Shown piece after piece: positions 35,945-43,968 of a stretch of DNA of 64,000 nucleotides. The notes under the pieces are model-generated. The model was not told the origin of the DNA and did no database searches. It saw only the letters and a list, made by a program, of their open reading frames with translations. A program made the translations under genes and the position numbers. Numbering within the stretch: the stretch's first letter is position 1; every line of letters begins with the position of its first letter. The DNA comes from Clostridium acetobutylicum ATCC 824 (GTDB taxonomy: Bacteria; Bacillota; Clostridia; Clostridiales; Clostridiaceae): the NCBI RefSeq assembly GCF_000008765.1, contig NC_003030.1, forward strand, positions 1,646,001 through 1,710,000, read 5' to 3'.

Positions 35945-35979
35945 GGAAATAAGAGTGAAGGTACCTTATTTCCTTTTTT
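35945..35979 (+). terminator. Intrinsic terminator
   Basis: GGAAATAAG (35945-35953) pairs with CTTATTTCC (35965-35973), followed by six T. Confidence 0.85.
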
Positions 35980-36063
35980 GCTTAAGGATTATATGTTGAA
36001 AAGGACTGTAGCACAGTATATAATTAGGATTTAGGAGCTTATAATATTGGAGGACATAAAATA

Positions 36064-36963
36064 ATGAATGGAAAGCAAAAAATACTTCCTTACATAGCTG
36101 CAACTGTAAGTTCTACAATTTTTGGATTGAGCTTTTTATTTTCTAAAATGGCTCTAAAGGTTGCAGGACCACTTAGTTTAGTGGCATTACGATTTCTCCT
36201 AGCATTTATTATTATGACTATTTTAGTTTTATTTAGAGTTATAAAGGTAGATTATAGGAACAAACCAATTGGACAACTTGTTTTACTTGGATTGGCCGAG
36301 CCCGTAATATACTTTATATTTGAAACCTACGGTGTTAAAAATATTTCATCTTCAATGGCAGGGCTTATGCTAGCATTAATTCCAATAGTTGTAACCATTA
36401 TGGGTTCATACTTTCTAAAAGAAGTACCGTCATTAAAAAGAACCAGCTTTATTGTGCTGTCAGTAAGTGGTGTTGCACTTATAGGAGTTATGGGAAGTTC
36501 AGGTGGAAGTGGTAATTCTCCTATAGGAATATTATTTTTATTAGGGGCCGTTACTTGTGCAGGAGCTTATAGTATAATTTCAAGAAAAACCTCTGTACAC
36601 TTTAAACCTGTAGAGATAACTTACTTTATGATGTTTTTTGCTGCATTTTGTTTTAATATAATGGCAGCTATTCAGCTTTTAGCTGAGGGGAAAATAAATG
36701 AATATTTTTCTCCTTTAAAAAGCAGCACTTTTGTTATATCAATATTGTATTTAGGGATACTTTCATCAATTGTAGCCTATTTTTTAACTAACTTTACTTT
36801 ATCTAAGATTCAAGCATCTAGATCTTCTGTTTTTTCCAATTTATCAACTATAGTATCTATAATTGCTGGCGTTATAATATTAAAAGAAAGTTTTCATTTA
36901 TACCATCTTGTGGGCTCAGTACTTATACTTACAGGCGTATGGGGAACAAATAAATTTAAGTAG
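36064..36963 (+). CDS. EamA-family (DMT superfamily) transporter
   Basis: A 299-residue protein with ten hydrophobic helices in two EamA repeats (about 10-140 and 155-295). The features PLSLVALRFLLAF, YGVKNISSSMAGLMLALIP and the second-half SRSSVFSNLSTIVSIIAGV are typical. Members export amino acids, nucleosides or other metabolites; the substrate here is open. RBS TTGGAGG lies 12 bases before ATG 36064. It appears monocistronic. Confidence 0.88.
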   Translation: MNGKQKILPYIAATVSSTIFGLSFLFSKMALKVAGPLSLVALRFLLAFIIMTILVLFRVIKVDYRNKPIGQLVLLGLAEPVIYFIFETYGVKNISSSMAGLMLALIPIVVTIMGSYFLKEVPSLKRTSFIVLSVSGVALIGVMGSSGGSGNSPIGILFLLGAVTCAGAYSIISRKTSVHFKPVEITYFMMFFAAFCFNIMAAIQLLAEGKINEYFSPLKSSTFVISILYLGILSSIVAYFLTNFTLSKIQASRSSVFSNLSTIVSIIAGVIILKESFHLYHLVGSVLILTGVWGTNKFK

Positions 36964-37068
36964 CTAGGTATAGTATATTTTAATTGTAAAAGTGAAGATA
37001 ATCTTTATTTTAATGGGTTCATTGAAAATTTGGATTAACCATTAAATGATATAAAGTTTAAAAATATA

Positions 37069-37097
37069 TTGTAAATTATAGGGTAGTGTGATATAAT
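37069..37097 (+). promoter_or_regulatory. Promoter of the small zinc-ribbon gene
   Basis: TTGTAA (37069-37074), 17 bases, TATAAT (37092-37097). Transcription from here would give a leader of about 120 bases before the ATG. Confidence 0.65.
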
Positions 37098-37100
37098 GAT

Positions 37101-37134
37101 TTAGTATTAAAAACGGATAAGATTTTAATACTAA
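37101..37134 (+). promoter_or_regulatory. 12-bp hairpin at the 5' end of the zinc-ribbon message
   Basis: TTAGTATTAAAA (37101-37112) pairs exactly with TTTTAATACTAA (37123-37134). It lies at or just after the expected transcription start, so it could be an operator or a 5' RNA stabiliser. Confidence 0.6.
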
Positions 37135-37226
37135 GATTTAATTAGATGAACAAACATATCCTCTTTTTAAAGGTTATTTTGGTAATCAGTTAGGATCTTA
37201 ATCTTTGAAAAAGGAGGTATATGTAA

Positions 37227-37391
37227 ATGGCAGATAAGACATTAGTTTGTAAAGATTGCGGAAAAGAATTCGTATTTACTGAAGGCGAGCAAGCTTTCTA
37301 TAAAGAAAAAGGATTCGATAATGAACCACAAAGATGTACTGATTGTAGAAAAGCAAGAAAACAACAGAACAACAGAGGATTCAGAAGATAA
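37227..37391 (+). CDS. 54-residue CxxC zinc-ribbon protein
   Basis: A small basic protein with two CxxC pairs: CKDCGKEF near residue 8 and CTDCRKARK near residue 37, separated by FTEGEQAFYKEKGF, and ending in QQNNRGFRR. This is the widespread one-domain zinc-ribbon family (zinc-binding CxxC-x(n)-CxxC with a basic tail) of small bacterial proteins, likely nucleic-acid binding. The RBS AAGGAGG (37211-37217) is very strong and a strong terminator follows, so it is probably highly expressed. Its role is not known to me; a long structured leader is reminiscent of cold-shock genes. Confidence 0.88.
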   Translation: MADKTLVCKDCGKEFVFTEGEQAFYKEKGFDNEPQRCTDCRKARKQQNNRGFRR

Positions 37392-37403
37392 TAAGTCTTT
37401 TAT

Positions 37404-37436
37404 AAACCCTATAAGTTAATTCTTATAGGGTTTTTT
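37404..37436 (+). terminator. Strong intrinsic terminator after the zinc-ribbon gene
   Basis: AAACCCTATAAG pairs with CTTATAGGGTTT around a six-base loop, followed by T. Confidence 0.9.
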
Positions 37437-37481
37437 AATATACATTAATAAATCTATAGACATGATTATGTTAAAACTGGT

Positions 37482-37510
37482 TTGACAAAGTATTTTTGTT
37501 TTATTATTAT
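37482..37510 (+). promoter_or_regulatory. Sigma-A promoter of gshAB
   Basis: TTGACA (37482-37487), 17 bases, TATTAT (37505-37510). Confidence 0.8.
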
Positions 37511-37519
37511 AGGAACATA

Positions 37520-37557
37520 ATAAAAGTTTTTAATAGACTACTATTAAAAACTTTTAT
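37520..37557. promoter_or_regulatory. 17-bp-arm perfect palindrome at the gshA transcription start
   Basis: ATAAAAGTTTTTAATAG (37520-37536) and its exact complement (37541-37557) flank ACTA. It begins about ten bases after the -10 box, so it spans the start of the transcript. No T-run follows, which argues against a terminator and for a repressor site or 5' hairpin. Confidence 0.7.
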
Positions 37558-37617
37558 CCATAGGCAATCTAATAGAGTGTATATATAAGTTAAATTAATA
37601 CATCAAGGAGGAGTACT

Positions 37618-39063
37618 ATGCATTGGAGTTTTCCTGAAATGATAAGACTCTTTTCAGATGAATATAGAAGCAGTATGTTGTCAGAAGGAAATTTTGGAGT
37701 AGAAAGGGAATCACAGAGAGTTAATTATTCTGGAGATTTAGCATTAACGCCTCATCCATCTGTATTTGGCGATAAGTTTGAAAACCCACGTATAACAACA
37801 GATTTTTCGGAAAGTCAAATAGAGATGATAACACCACCGCTTAAATCAGCTGAGGAAGTCTACAAAGCATTAAATGATATAAATAATGAAGTTAAAAATG
37901 CTCTTAAAGGTGAACTATTATGGCCTTTAAGTATGCCGCCAAGACTTCCAAAGGAAGAGGATATACCAGTTGCACAATTTCCGGATACTGAAGACGGTAG
38001 ACAAAAACAGATTTATAGAAATGGACTTGCACTTCGTTACGGTAAGAAGATGCAAATGATATCGGGTATTCATTATAATTTTTCTTTTAGCGACAAGATG
38101 ATCGATTTTATATATAGGCAATTGAGAATAGAAAAAACTAAAAGACAATTCATTGATGAGATGTATTTTTCGCTGACTAGAAATTTTTTAAGATATCATT
38201 GGATACTTATATATTTGTTTGGAGCATCACCAATATGTGATTCGACATACAATTCTGTTATATTTAAAGAGCTTGAAAAAATAGAAAAATGCTGCCCTCA
38301 TTGTGCTGGAAAAATAAAGAATTTTAATAGATATGCTACTTCACTTCGTGTAAGTAGGTTTGGTTATTCTGATACAGATGAAAAGAAGTATACTGTGTAT
38401 TTTAATAGTCTTAGAGAATATGAAACCAAAATTAAGAAAATGATGGAAACTGAAAGTAACAAATATTCTAAACTTGGAATATATAAAGATGGAGTTCAGA
38501 TTCAGTTAAATGGAAATCTGCTTCAAAGTGAAAGTGAATTTTATGCTCCTATACGTTTTAAAAGAAATATAAAAAAAGGAGAAACACAGCTTACAGCCCT
38601 AGTAAATCGTGGAGTAGAGTATATAGAGATAAGAATTTTAGATGTGAATCCTTTTGATAAAGTTGGCATTAGTGTTGAACAGATGAATTTTCTTCAAGTT
38701 TTTAATGTGTTTTGTCTGTTTGAAGAAAGCAAGTCAATAGATGAGGAGCAGATGGAAAGGATAAATACAAATCATCAACTTGCAGCGTTACTTGGAAGAA
38801 ATGAAGATTTAATGCTTTATAAGTATAATGATGATTCTAGAATACCGCTAAAGAATTTTGGCGATGAGATTTTTGAAAAACTAAGAATAGTTGCTAAATT
38901 GATGGACAAAGATAATGTAGAAAAGAAATACAGCGAAAGTGTTGAAAGTGAATATAAAAAACTTCATAATATAGAGCTGTTGCCATCAGAAAGAATATGC
39001 AGAGAAATGGATAATGATAATAGAAGCTATATTCAATTTGGCATGGAATATGCTGAAGCATAG
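37618..39063 (+). CDS. gshA: Glutamate-cysteine ligase (GshF N-terminal type)
   Basis: A 481-residue ATP-dependent ligase that makes gamma-glutamylcysteine, the first step of glutathione synthesis. Family features include NFGVERESQRV near residue 22-33, TTDFSESQIEMITPP, SMPPRLP, the ISGIHYNFSFSD motif and EIRILDVNPFDKVGI near 340. It corresponds to the N-terminal half of the fused GshF/GshAB of other Gram-positives, here as a free gene. RBS AAGGAGGAG. The gene for the second step follows after 80 bases. This split arrangement has been described for C. acetobutylicum. Promoter and palindrome upstream suggest specific control. Confidence 0.92.
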   Translation: MHWSFPEMIRLFSDEYRSSMLSEGNFGVERESQRVNYSGDLALTPHPSVFGDKFENPRITTDFSESQIEMITPPLKSAEEVYKALNDINNEVKNALKGELLWPLSMPPRLPKEEDIPVAQFPDTEDGRQKQIYRNGLALRYGKKMQMISGIHYNFSFSDKMIDFIYRQLRIEKTKRQFIDEMYFSLTRNFLRYHWILIYLFGASPICDSTYNSVIFKELEKIEKCCPHCAGKIKNFNRYATSLRVSRFGYSDTDEKKYTVYFNSLREYETKIKKMMETESNKYSKLGIYKDGVQIQLNGNLLQSESEFYAPIRFKRNIKKGETQLTALVNRGVEYIEIRILDVNPFDKVGISVEQMNFLQVFNVFCLFEESKSIDEEQMERINTNHQLAALLGRNEDLMLYKYNDDSRIPLKNFGDEIFEKLRIVAKLMDKDNVEKKYSESVESEYKKLHNIELLPSERICREMDNDNRSYIQFGMEYAEA

Positions 39064-39143
39064 GGAGCATAAGATTTAGCAATATTTTAATTAACAAACC
39101 CTGGATACTAAGGTATAATTATTTGTAAAAGAGGTGGTAAAAC

Positions 39144-40130
39144 ATGAATGAAGATTATACAAAACTTGAACTTTCAACTCAGATATTAATTAATGAAGCT
39201 TTAGATAGGAAAATACAAGTTGACATACTTGATATGGAAGACAACTTTATACGTTTAAAAAAAGGTGATAAAGTTGAATATGTGAAACAGGCAACTAAAA
39301 CTTCATTGGATAATTATATAGCGCCTTTAATAATGGAAAATAAAGAAGTAACCAAAATAGTTTTAAAAGAGAATGGTATAAATGTTCCTGAAGGAGTTAC
39401 TCTTAAAGAAGCAAGTGAAGCGAAAGAAAAGTTCAGTTTATTTTATGGCAAAGATACAGTAGTTAAGCCAAAGTCAACGAACTTTGGAAAAGGAGTAATT
39501 ATACTAAAACAGCTTAGATCAATTGAAGATTTTGAGAATGCTGTAAATCAGGCTTTTGAATATGATAATTCCGTTATGGTTGAAGAATTTATAGCCGGTA
39601 AGGAATACAGATTCTTGGTTATAGGTGATGAAACTATTGCAGTTCTTCATAGGGTTCCAGCAAATGTTATAGGGGACGGAGTTCACAGTATTAAAGAACT
39701 TGTAGATGAAAAAAACAAGGATCCACGTAGAGGGCAAGGATACGTAAAGCCACTTGAGAAAATTGTTCTTGGAACTATTGAAAAAGAGTATTTATCATTT
39801 TCAAATAGGGATTTTGATTATGTTCCAGACAAGAATGAAATAGTTTATTTGAGAGAGAACTCTAATGTAAGTACTGGCGGAGATAGTATAGATTTTACAG
39901 ATGAGATTCTTGAGGGATACAAAAAAATTGCAGTTAGAGCAGCTAATGCAGTGGGAGCAAAGATTTGTGGTGCGGATATAATAATAAACGATATAAATGA
40001 AGAGCCTAATGCTAAAAACCACAGCATTATAGAATTAAATTTTAATCCAGCAATTCATATGCATGATTTCCCTTACAGAGGTGAAAATAGGCATGTTGAG
40101 AGAAAAATTTTAGATTTACTTGGATACTAA
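39144..40130 (+). CDS. gshB: Glutathione synthetase (ATP-grasp, GshF C-terminal type)
   Basis: A 328-residue ATP-grasp ligase that adds glycine to gamma-glutamylcysteine. Key segments: VVKPKSTNFGKGVI (ATP-binding loop), VEEFIAGKEYRFLVIGD, the GDGVHSIKEL loop, and the metal-binding end IIELNFNPAIHMHDFP. It is related to D-Ala-D-Ala ligases and cyanophycin synthetase, and matches the C-terminal half of fused GshF proteins. RBS AGAGGTGG precedes ATG 39144. A strong terminator follows, closing a two-gene operon. Confidence 0.92.
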   Translation: MNEDYTKLELSTQILINEALDRKIQVDILDMEDNFIRLKKGDKVEYVKQATKTSLDNYIAPLIMENKEVTKIVLKENGINVPEGVTLKEASEAKEKFSLFYGKDTVVKPKSTNFGKGVIILKQLRSIEDFENAVNQAFEYDNSVMVEEFIAGKEYRFLVIGDETIAVLHRVPANVIGDGVHSIKELVDEKNKDPRRGQGYVKPLEKIVLGTIEKEYLSFSNRDFDYVPDKNEIVYLRENSNVSTGGDSIDFTDEILEGYKKIAVRAANAVGAKICGADIIINDINEEPNAKNHSIIELNFNPAIHMHDFPYRGENRHVERKILDLLGY

Positions 40131-40144
40131 AATTATGTATAAAG

Positions 40145-40185
40145 AACCGTTTTAAAATGATTAGAACATTTTAAAACGGTTTTTT
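40145..40185 (+). terminator. Strong intrinsic terminator after gshB
   Basis: A 15-bp perfect stem (AACCGTTTTAAAATG with its complement) and a run of T. Confidence 0.92.
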
Positions 40186-40351
40186 ATCATTTAGTTTGGC
40201 TTTTTTTATATATATTAATGAAATTATATAACATAATACTTCTAAATAATTGTATTATAGTAAATAAAAGTTAAATACATATAATATTAATACGATAAAT
40301 ATAATATATGGAAATAGATGCCTTTAGGCATTTTAATTAGAGGTGGTGTAA

Positions 40352-40810
40352 ATGTCAAAGACCGAAATTATAATGTTGTTTACTATTATAGGAATAATCT
40401 TAGGTGTACTTATCACTATGCTTTCAATATTTCCGCTTTTAAAGAAAAATGGAATAAAGGTAAGTGATATATTAGAAGAGACTCAAAAAGTAGTAGATGC
40501 TTCAGACAAGGTTCTTGGTGTGGCATCAGAAGTATTTCCTAAAAGTGGAACAGTAAATATTTTAGAAATTATTGATAAATGGGCAAAAATAGCTGTAGGG
40601 AGTGCTGAGCAATTATCTCATGCAGGAGATATAAGTAAAGATGAGAGAGCAGAAGTTGCAGAAAATGTTGTTCTAGATGTGCTTAAGGAGTTGAATATAA
40701 ATGTTGATGATAATAAGAAAGCACTTATAGATGCTGCTATAAAAAATGCAGTAAATGACCTTGGACACAGTAGTTCTTCAAAGGTCGTAGTAAATAGTAC
40801 AAGTAAATAG
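40352..40810 (+). CDS. Orphan phage-holin-like protein (LL-H family)
   Basis: A 152-residue protein. One N-terminal membrane helix (about 6-28, MLFTIIGIILGVLITMLSIFPLL) is followed by a soluble helical region with WAKIAVGSAEQLSHAGDISKDERAEVAENVVLDVL, which matches the pattern of LL-H-type phage holins. Holins make holes that release endolysin. No endolysin or other phage gene lies nearby, and it is flanked by metabolic genes, so it may be a domesticated remnant. RBS TAGAGGTGG. Confidence 0.75.
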   Translation: MSKTEIIMLFTIIGIILGVLITMLSIFPLLKKNGIKVSDILEETQKVVDASDKVLGVASEVFPKSGTVNILEIIDKWAKIAVGSAEQLSHAGDISKDERAEVAENVVLDVLKELNINVDDNKKALIDAAIKNAVNDLGHSSSSKVVVNSTSK

Positions 40811-40817
40811 AATATTT

Positions 40818-40853
40818 AAAAAATCAAATGGATATATTTCGTTTGATTTTTTA
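40818..40853 (+). terminator. Intrinsic terminator after the holin-like gene
   Basis: AAATCAAA pairs with TTTGATTT in a longer stem (40818-40850) with a T tail. Confidence 0.8.
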
Positions 40854-41045
40854 TTATGAATAGTTAAAAACAAGTTTTGTGTTAAAAGTATGTGAAAAAT
40901 AGCTACAGTTGAAAACAAAATGTAAATTCTATTAAAATATGTTTTTTATAAATAATTAGGTGGTATACTATAATAGGCTCATAATTTATGAGCTTTGAAA
41001 AAGGATTTATTTTATTATAGCTTTAAGGCGGAATGGAGAAAGGTT

Positions 41046-41354
41046 ATGGAAAATGTAGAAACAAAGTCAAAACAATCTAAGGCCTCTATAATTTTATATG
41101 TAGCAGCTGCAGTTGTTGCAATTATAGGAATTGCACTTTTAGTAGATAATATTATTGTTTATAGAAAGGCACTTAGCCAGTATGTAGCGCAAGGTTATAA
41201 GGCAGCTACAGTTAATTCACAGCTAGTTCCACAACAGCTATTACCTGAAATATTTAATGCTGTTGGTATTTATGGAGGAATAGCTTTTGTTTTATTTGGT
41301 GCAGGAATTATAAATAATAAAATTTCAAAATTGTTATCATTACATAATGATTAA
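41046..41354 (+). CDS. Small two-helix membrane protein of unknown function
   Basis: A 102-residue protein with helices at about 15-35 (ASIILYVAAAVVAIIGIALLV) and 75-93 (IYGGIAFVLFGAGII), both ends inside and a Gln/Ala-rich outside loop. I start at ATG 41046, which follows GAGAAAGG; the in-frame TTG 40995 is 51 bases upstream without an RBS. No family is recognised. Two terminator hairpins follow. Confidence 0.7.
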   Translation: MENVETKSKQSKASIILYVAAAVVAIIGIALLVDNIIVYRKALSQYVAQGYKAATVNSQLVPQQLLPEIFNAVGIYGGIAFVLFGAGIINNKISKLLSLHND

Positions 41355-41412
41355 GAAAAAACTTCTATAAAAGAAGTTGAATAAAATATAAAAGAGTGGT
41401 TAATAGTAAAGT

Positions 41413-41472
41413 TTAAACTTATGTGTACTGAAATGATAGTCATTAAGCTATTTCAGTGCATATAAGTTTTTT
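41413..41472 (+). terminator. Long hairpin terminator
   Basis: AAACTTAT and CTGAAAT in the left arm pair with ATTTCAG and ATAAGTTT in the right arm (41450-41469), followed by T. The top of the loop carries a further small palindrome, AATGATAGTCATT. Confidence 0.75.
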
Positions 41473-41503
41473 GAAAATAATGGACTAAATTTATAGTAAA
41501 AGG

Positions 41504-41533
41504 TACAGATTTTATTAAAGTCTGTATTTTTTT
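41504..41533 (+). terminator. Second hairpin with T-run
   Basis: TACAGA (41504-41509) pairs with TCTGTA (41521-41526), followed by seven T. It lies only 31 bases after the previous terminator with no gene between, within a gene-free stretch of 309 bases (41355-41663). A short RNA ending here is possible. Confidence 0.7.
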
Positions 41534-41663
41534 ACATAAAAATAAAGAATATTGTATAAATCAATTTAAATAAAGGAATTTTCAGTGATATAATAAGATT
41601 AAATAGAATTTTTATCCAACAACATGAAGCTATAGAAACATGCATTAGAAAGGATGTTTAAAT

Positions 41664-42644
41664 GTGAAAATTTTAGTATATAATCATAGAGCTGATGAAA
41701 CTGAATATTTTCAAAAGTTTAAAGAAAAATACAATGTTGATTTAATGCTTACAGACAAGACACCGACCATTGAAACTGCTGATTTTGCAAAAGGATTTGA
41801 CTGCATAAGTATTATTACAACTCCAATTAATGCAGCGCTTATTAAAAAGTTTAACGACGTTGGAGTTAAATTTATATCCACTAGAACTATAGGGTATGAC
41901 CACATAGATATTAAAAAAGCTAAAGAGCTCAGAATTGGTGTAGGAAACGTAACATATTCACCAAGAAGCGTAGCTGATTATACTGTAATGATGATTTTAA
42001 TGGCAACAAGAAAAGTAAAAGCAATTATGCAGAATAGCTATGTTCAAGATTATTCTCTAGAAGGTATTCAGGGAAAAGAATTACATAATTTAACCGTAGG
42101 AGTTATAGGAACAGGGAAGATTGGGAGAACAGTAATTAAAAATTTAAAGGGTTTTGAATGCAACATTATAGCCTATGATATCAATGAAAATGAAGAAGTT
42201 AAAGCCCATGCTAAATATGTGAAATTAGAAGAACTTTTAATGAGTAGTGATGTTATCACAGTGCATGTTCCAGGAGCGGAAGATAACTACCATCTAATAA
42301 ATAAAAATTCCATATCAAAAATGAAAGATGGGGTATTTATTATAAATACAGCAAGAGGGTCAATTATAAACACATATGATTTTATTGACGCTGTTGAAAA
42401 AGGGAAAATTGGTGGAGCAGCATTAGATGTAATAGAAAATGAAACAAATCTCTACTATAAAAATCTTAAAGGAGAAGTGTTAGGAAATAGAGAATTAGCT
42501 GTTTTAAAGTCTTATCCTAATGTGATTATTACACCTCATACAGCATTCTATACAGATCAAGCAGTTAGCGATATGGTTGAGAATTCTATACTAAGTTGTA
42601 TAGCTTTTTATGAGGGAAAAGAAAATCCTTGGAAAGTGTTATAA
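41664..42644 (+). CDS. D-2-hydroxyacid dehydrogenase (probable D-lactate dehydrogenase)
   Basis: A 326-residue NAD-dependent dehydrogenase. The Rossmann loop is GVIGTGKIGRTV, followed by the acidic residue in YDINEN. Catalytic Arg lies in NTARGSI, Glu in VIENET and His in TPHTAF. It reduces a 2-keto acid such as pyruvate to the D-hydroxy acid, re-oxidising NADH. Length and the DHL-type C-terminus suit the LdhA/HdhD subgroup. GTG 41664 follows AAAGGA by about nine bases. It has its own transcription unit. Confidence 0.88.
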   Translation: MKILVYNHRADETEYFQKFKEKYNVDLMLTDKTPTIETADFAKGFDCISIITTPINAALIKKFNDVGVKFISTRTIGYDHIDIKKAKELRIGVGNVTYSPRSVADYTVMMILMATRKVKAIMQNSYVQDYSLEGIQGKELHNLTVGVIGTGKIGRTVIKNLKGFECNIIAYDINENEEVKAHAKYVKLEELLMSSDVITVHVPGAEDNYHLINKNSISKMKDGVFIINTARGSIINTYDFIDAVEKGKIGGAALDVIENETNLYYKNLKGEVLGNRELAVLKSYPNVIITPHTAFYTDQAVSDMVENSILSCIAFYEGKENPWKVL

Positions 42645-42807
42645 TTGAAACAAAATATTTTTCTGTTATGTATAGGCTAAAAGGTGAGTATTAATTAAAA
42701 TTAGCAAAATGTATTTTGCTTTAAAAATAGTATTAACTTTACAAATATTCAAAAAGCATTTATGATGAAAATATATTAAATATTGAGAGGGGACTTAAGA
42801 TTTAGCT

Positions 42808-43206
42808 ATGGATTATAGTGAGTTAGTTTATAAAGCTTTAGAGGCTAGAAAAAAGGCTTATGCACCTTATTCCAAATTCAAAGTTGGAGCAGCTGTGATA
42901 GCTGACAATGGAGAAATATATACAGGATGTAATATAGAAAATGCATCCTATGGTGCAACAAATTGTGCAGAAAGAACAGCTATTTTTAAAGCAGTATCAG
43001 AAGGGCACACAAAGCTTAATGCTATTGCTATAGTGGGAGTAGAAAAGGATTATACATATCCATGTGGAATATGCAGACAGGTAATTGCTGAGTTTGCGTC
43101 AGAGGATATGAAAATAGTTTTGGGAAAAAATAGTGGAGAATATATAGTTAAGACATTGGAAGAAATTCTACCAGGAGCTTTTACTAAAGAGGATTTAAAA
43201 AAGTAG
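42808..43206 (+). CDS. cdd: Cytidine deaminase
   Basis: A 132-residue zinc hydrolase that turns (deoxy)cytidine into (deoxy)uridine. The catalytic Cys/Glu lie in NCAERTAIF, with the zinc cysteines in PCGICRQ. SKFKVGAAV and CNIENASYG are the substrate-binding signatures. It belongs to the homotetrameric class. It is followed by deoC and pdp in the same direction, forming a pyrimidine-salvage group. Confidence 0.95.
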   Translation: MDYSELVYKALEARKKAYAPYSKFKVGAAVIADNGEIYTGCNIENASYGATNCAERTAIFKAVSEGHTKLNAIAIVGVEKDYTYPCGICRQVIAEFASEDMKIVLGKNSGEYIVKTLEEILPGAFTKEDLKK

Positions 43207-43275
43207 TTTAAATAAAGTGTAAGATAAAACTATTGTTATTGGTCGAAGTTATAAAATGAGAGGAAGATTTTTAAT

Positions 43276-43923
43276 ATGAATATTGCTAAAATTATAGATC
43301 ATACAGCATTAAAGCCAGATACAACAAAGGAGCAGATACTAAAACTAATAGAAGAAGCTAAACAAAATAACTTTGCATCAGTTTGTGTAAATCCAAAGTG
43401 GGTTAAAGAGGCAAGCTGTGCATTAAAGGACAGCAGTGTTAAAGTGTGTACTGTAATAGGGTTTCCTCTTGGAGCTAATACAACTGCTACAAAAGTATTT
43501 GAAACACAAGATGCTATTAAAAATGGTGCAGAAGAAGTAGATATGGTTGTTTCTATAGGAGAATTAAAAGATAAAAATGATGATTATGTAGAAAAAGATA
43601 TAGAAGAAGTTGTTAAGGCAGCTAGTGGAAAGGCCTTAGTTAAAGTAATTATTGAAACTTGTCTTCTTACCGAAGAAGAGAAGATAAGAGCGTGTAAACT
43701 AGCTAAAAAAGCAGGTGCAGATTTTGTTAAAACATCAACAGGGTTTTCAACAGGAGGGGCTAAGGCAGAAGATATTAAATTAATGAGAAAAACAGTTGGA
43801 GCTGGTATGGGAGTTAAGGCCTCAGGTGGTATTCATACAAGAGAAGAAGCAATTAAACTTATAGAAGCTGGAGCTACACGTATTGGAGCTAGTGCAAGTA
43901 TAGATATAATTTCAGAAAATTAA
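43276..43923 (+). CDS. deoC: Deoxyribose-phosphate aldolase
   Basis: A 215-residue class I aldolase that splits deoxyribose-5-phosphate into glyceraldehyde-3-phosphate and acetaldehyde. The opening [15 protein letters not shown], the lysine in [10 protein letters not shown], and the Schiff-base lysine in [14 protein letters not shown] define the family, with GVKASGGI near the end. It lies between cdd and pdp and takes the sugar phosphate derived from pyrimidine deoxynucleosides into glycolysis. RBS GAGAGGAAG. Confidence 0.96.
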
Positions 43924-43968
43924 ATGAATAACGCTTTTTAGAAAATAAATGCAAGAGGTGGAAAGAGC

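Noticed and set aside
40317-40335. ATGCC-TTTA-GGCAT hairpin before the holin-like gene
   Set aside because: Only five pairs and directly in front of the RBS; too weak to call a terminator or riboswitch.
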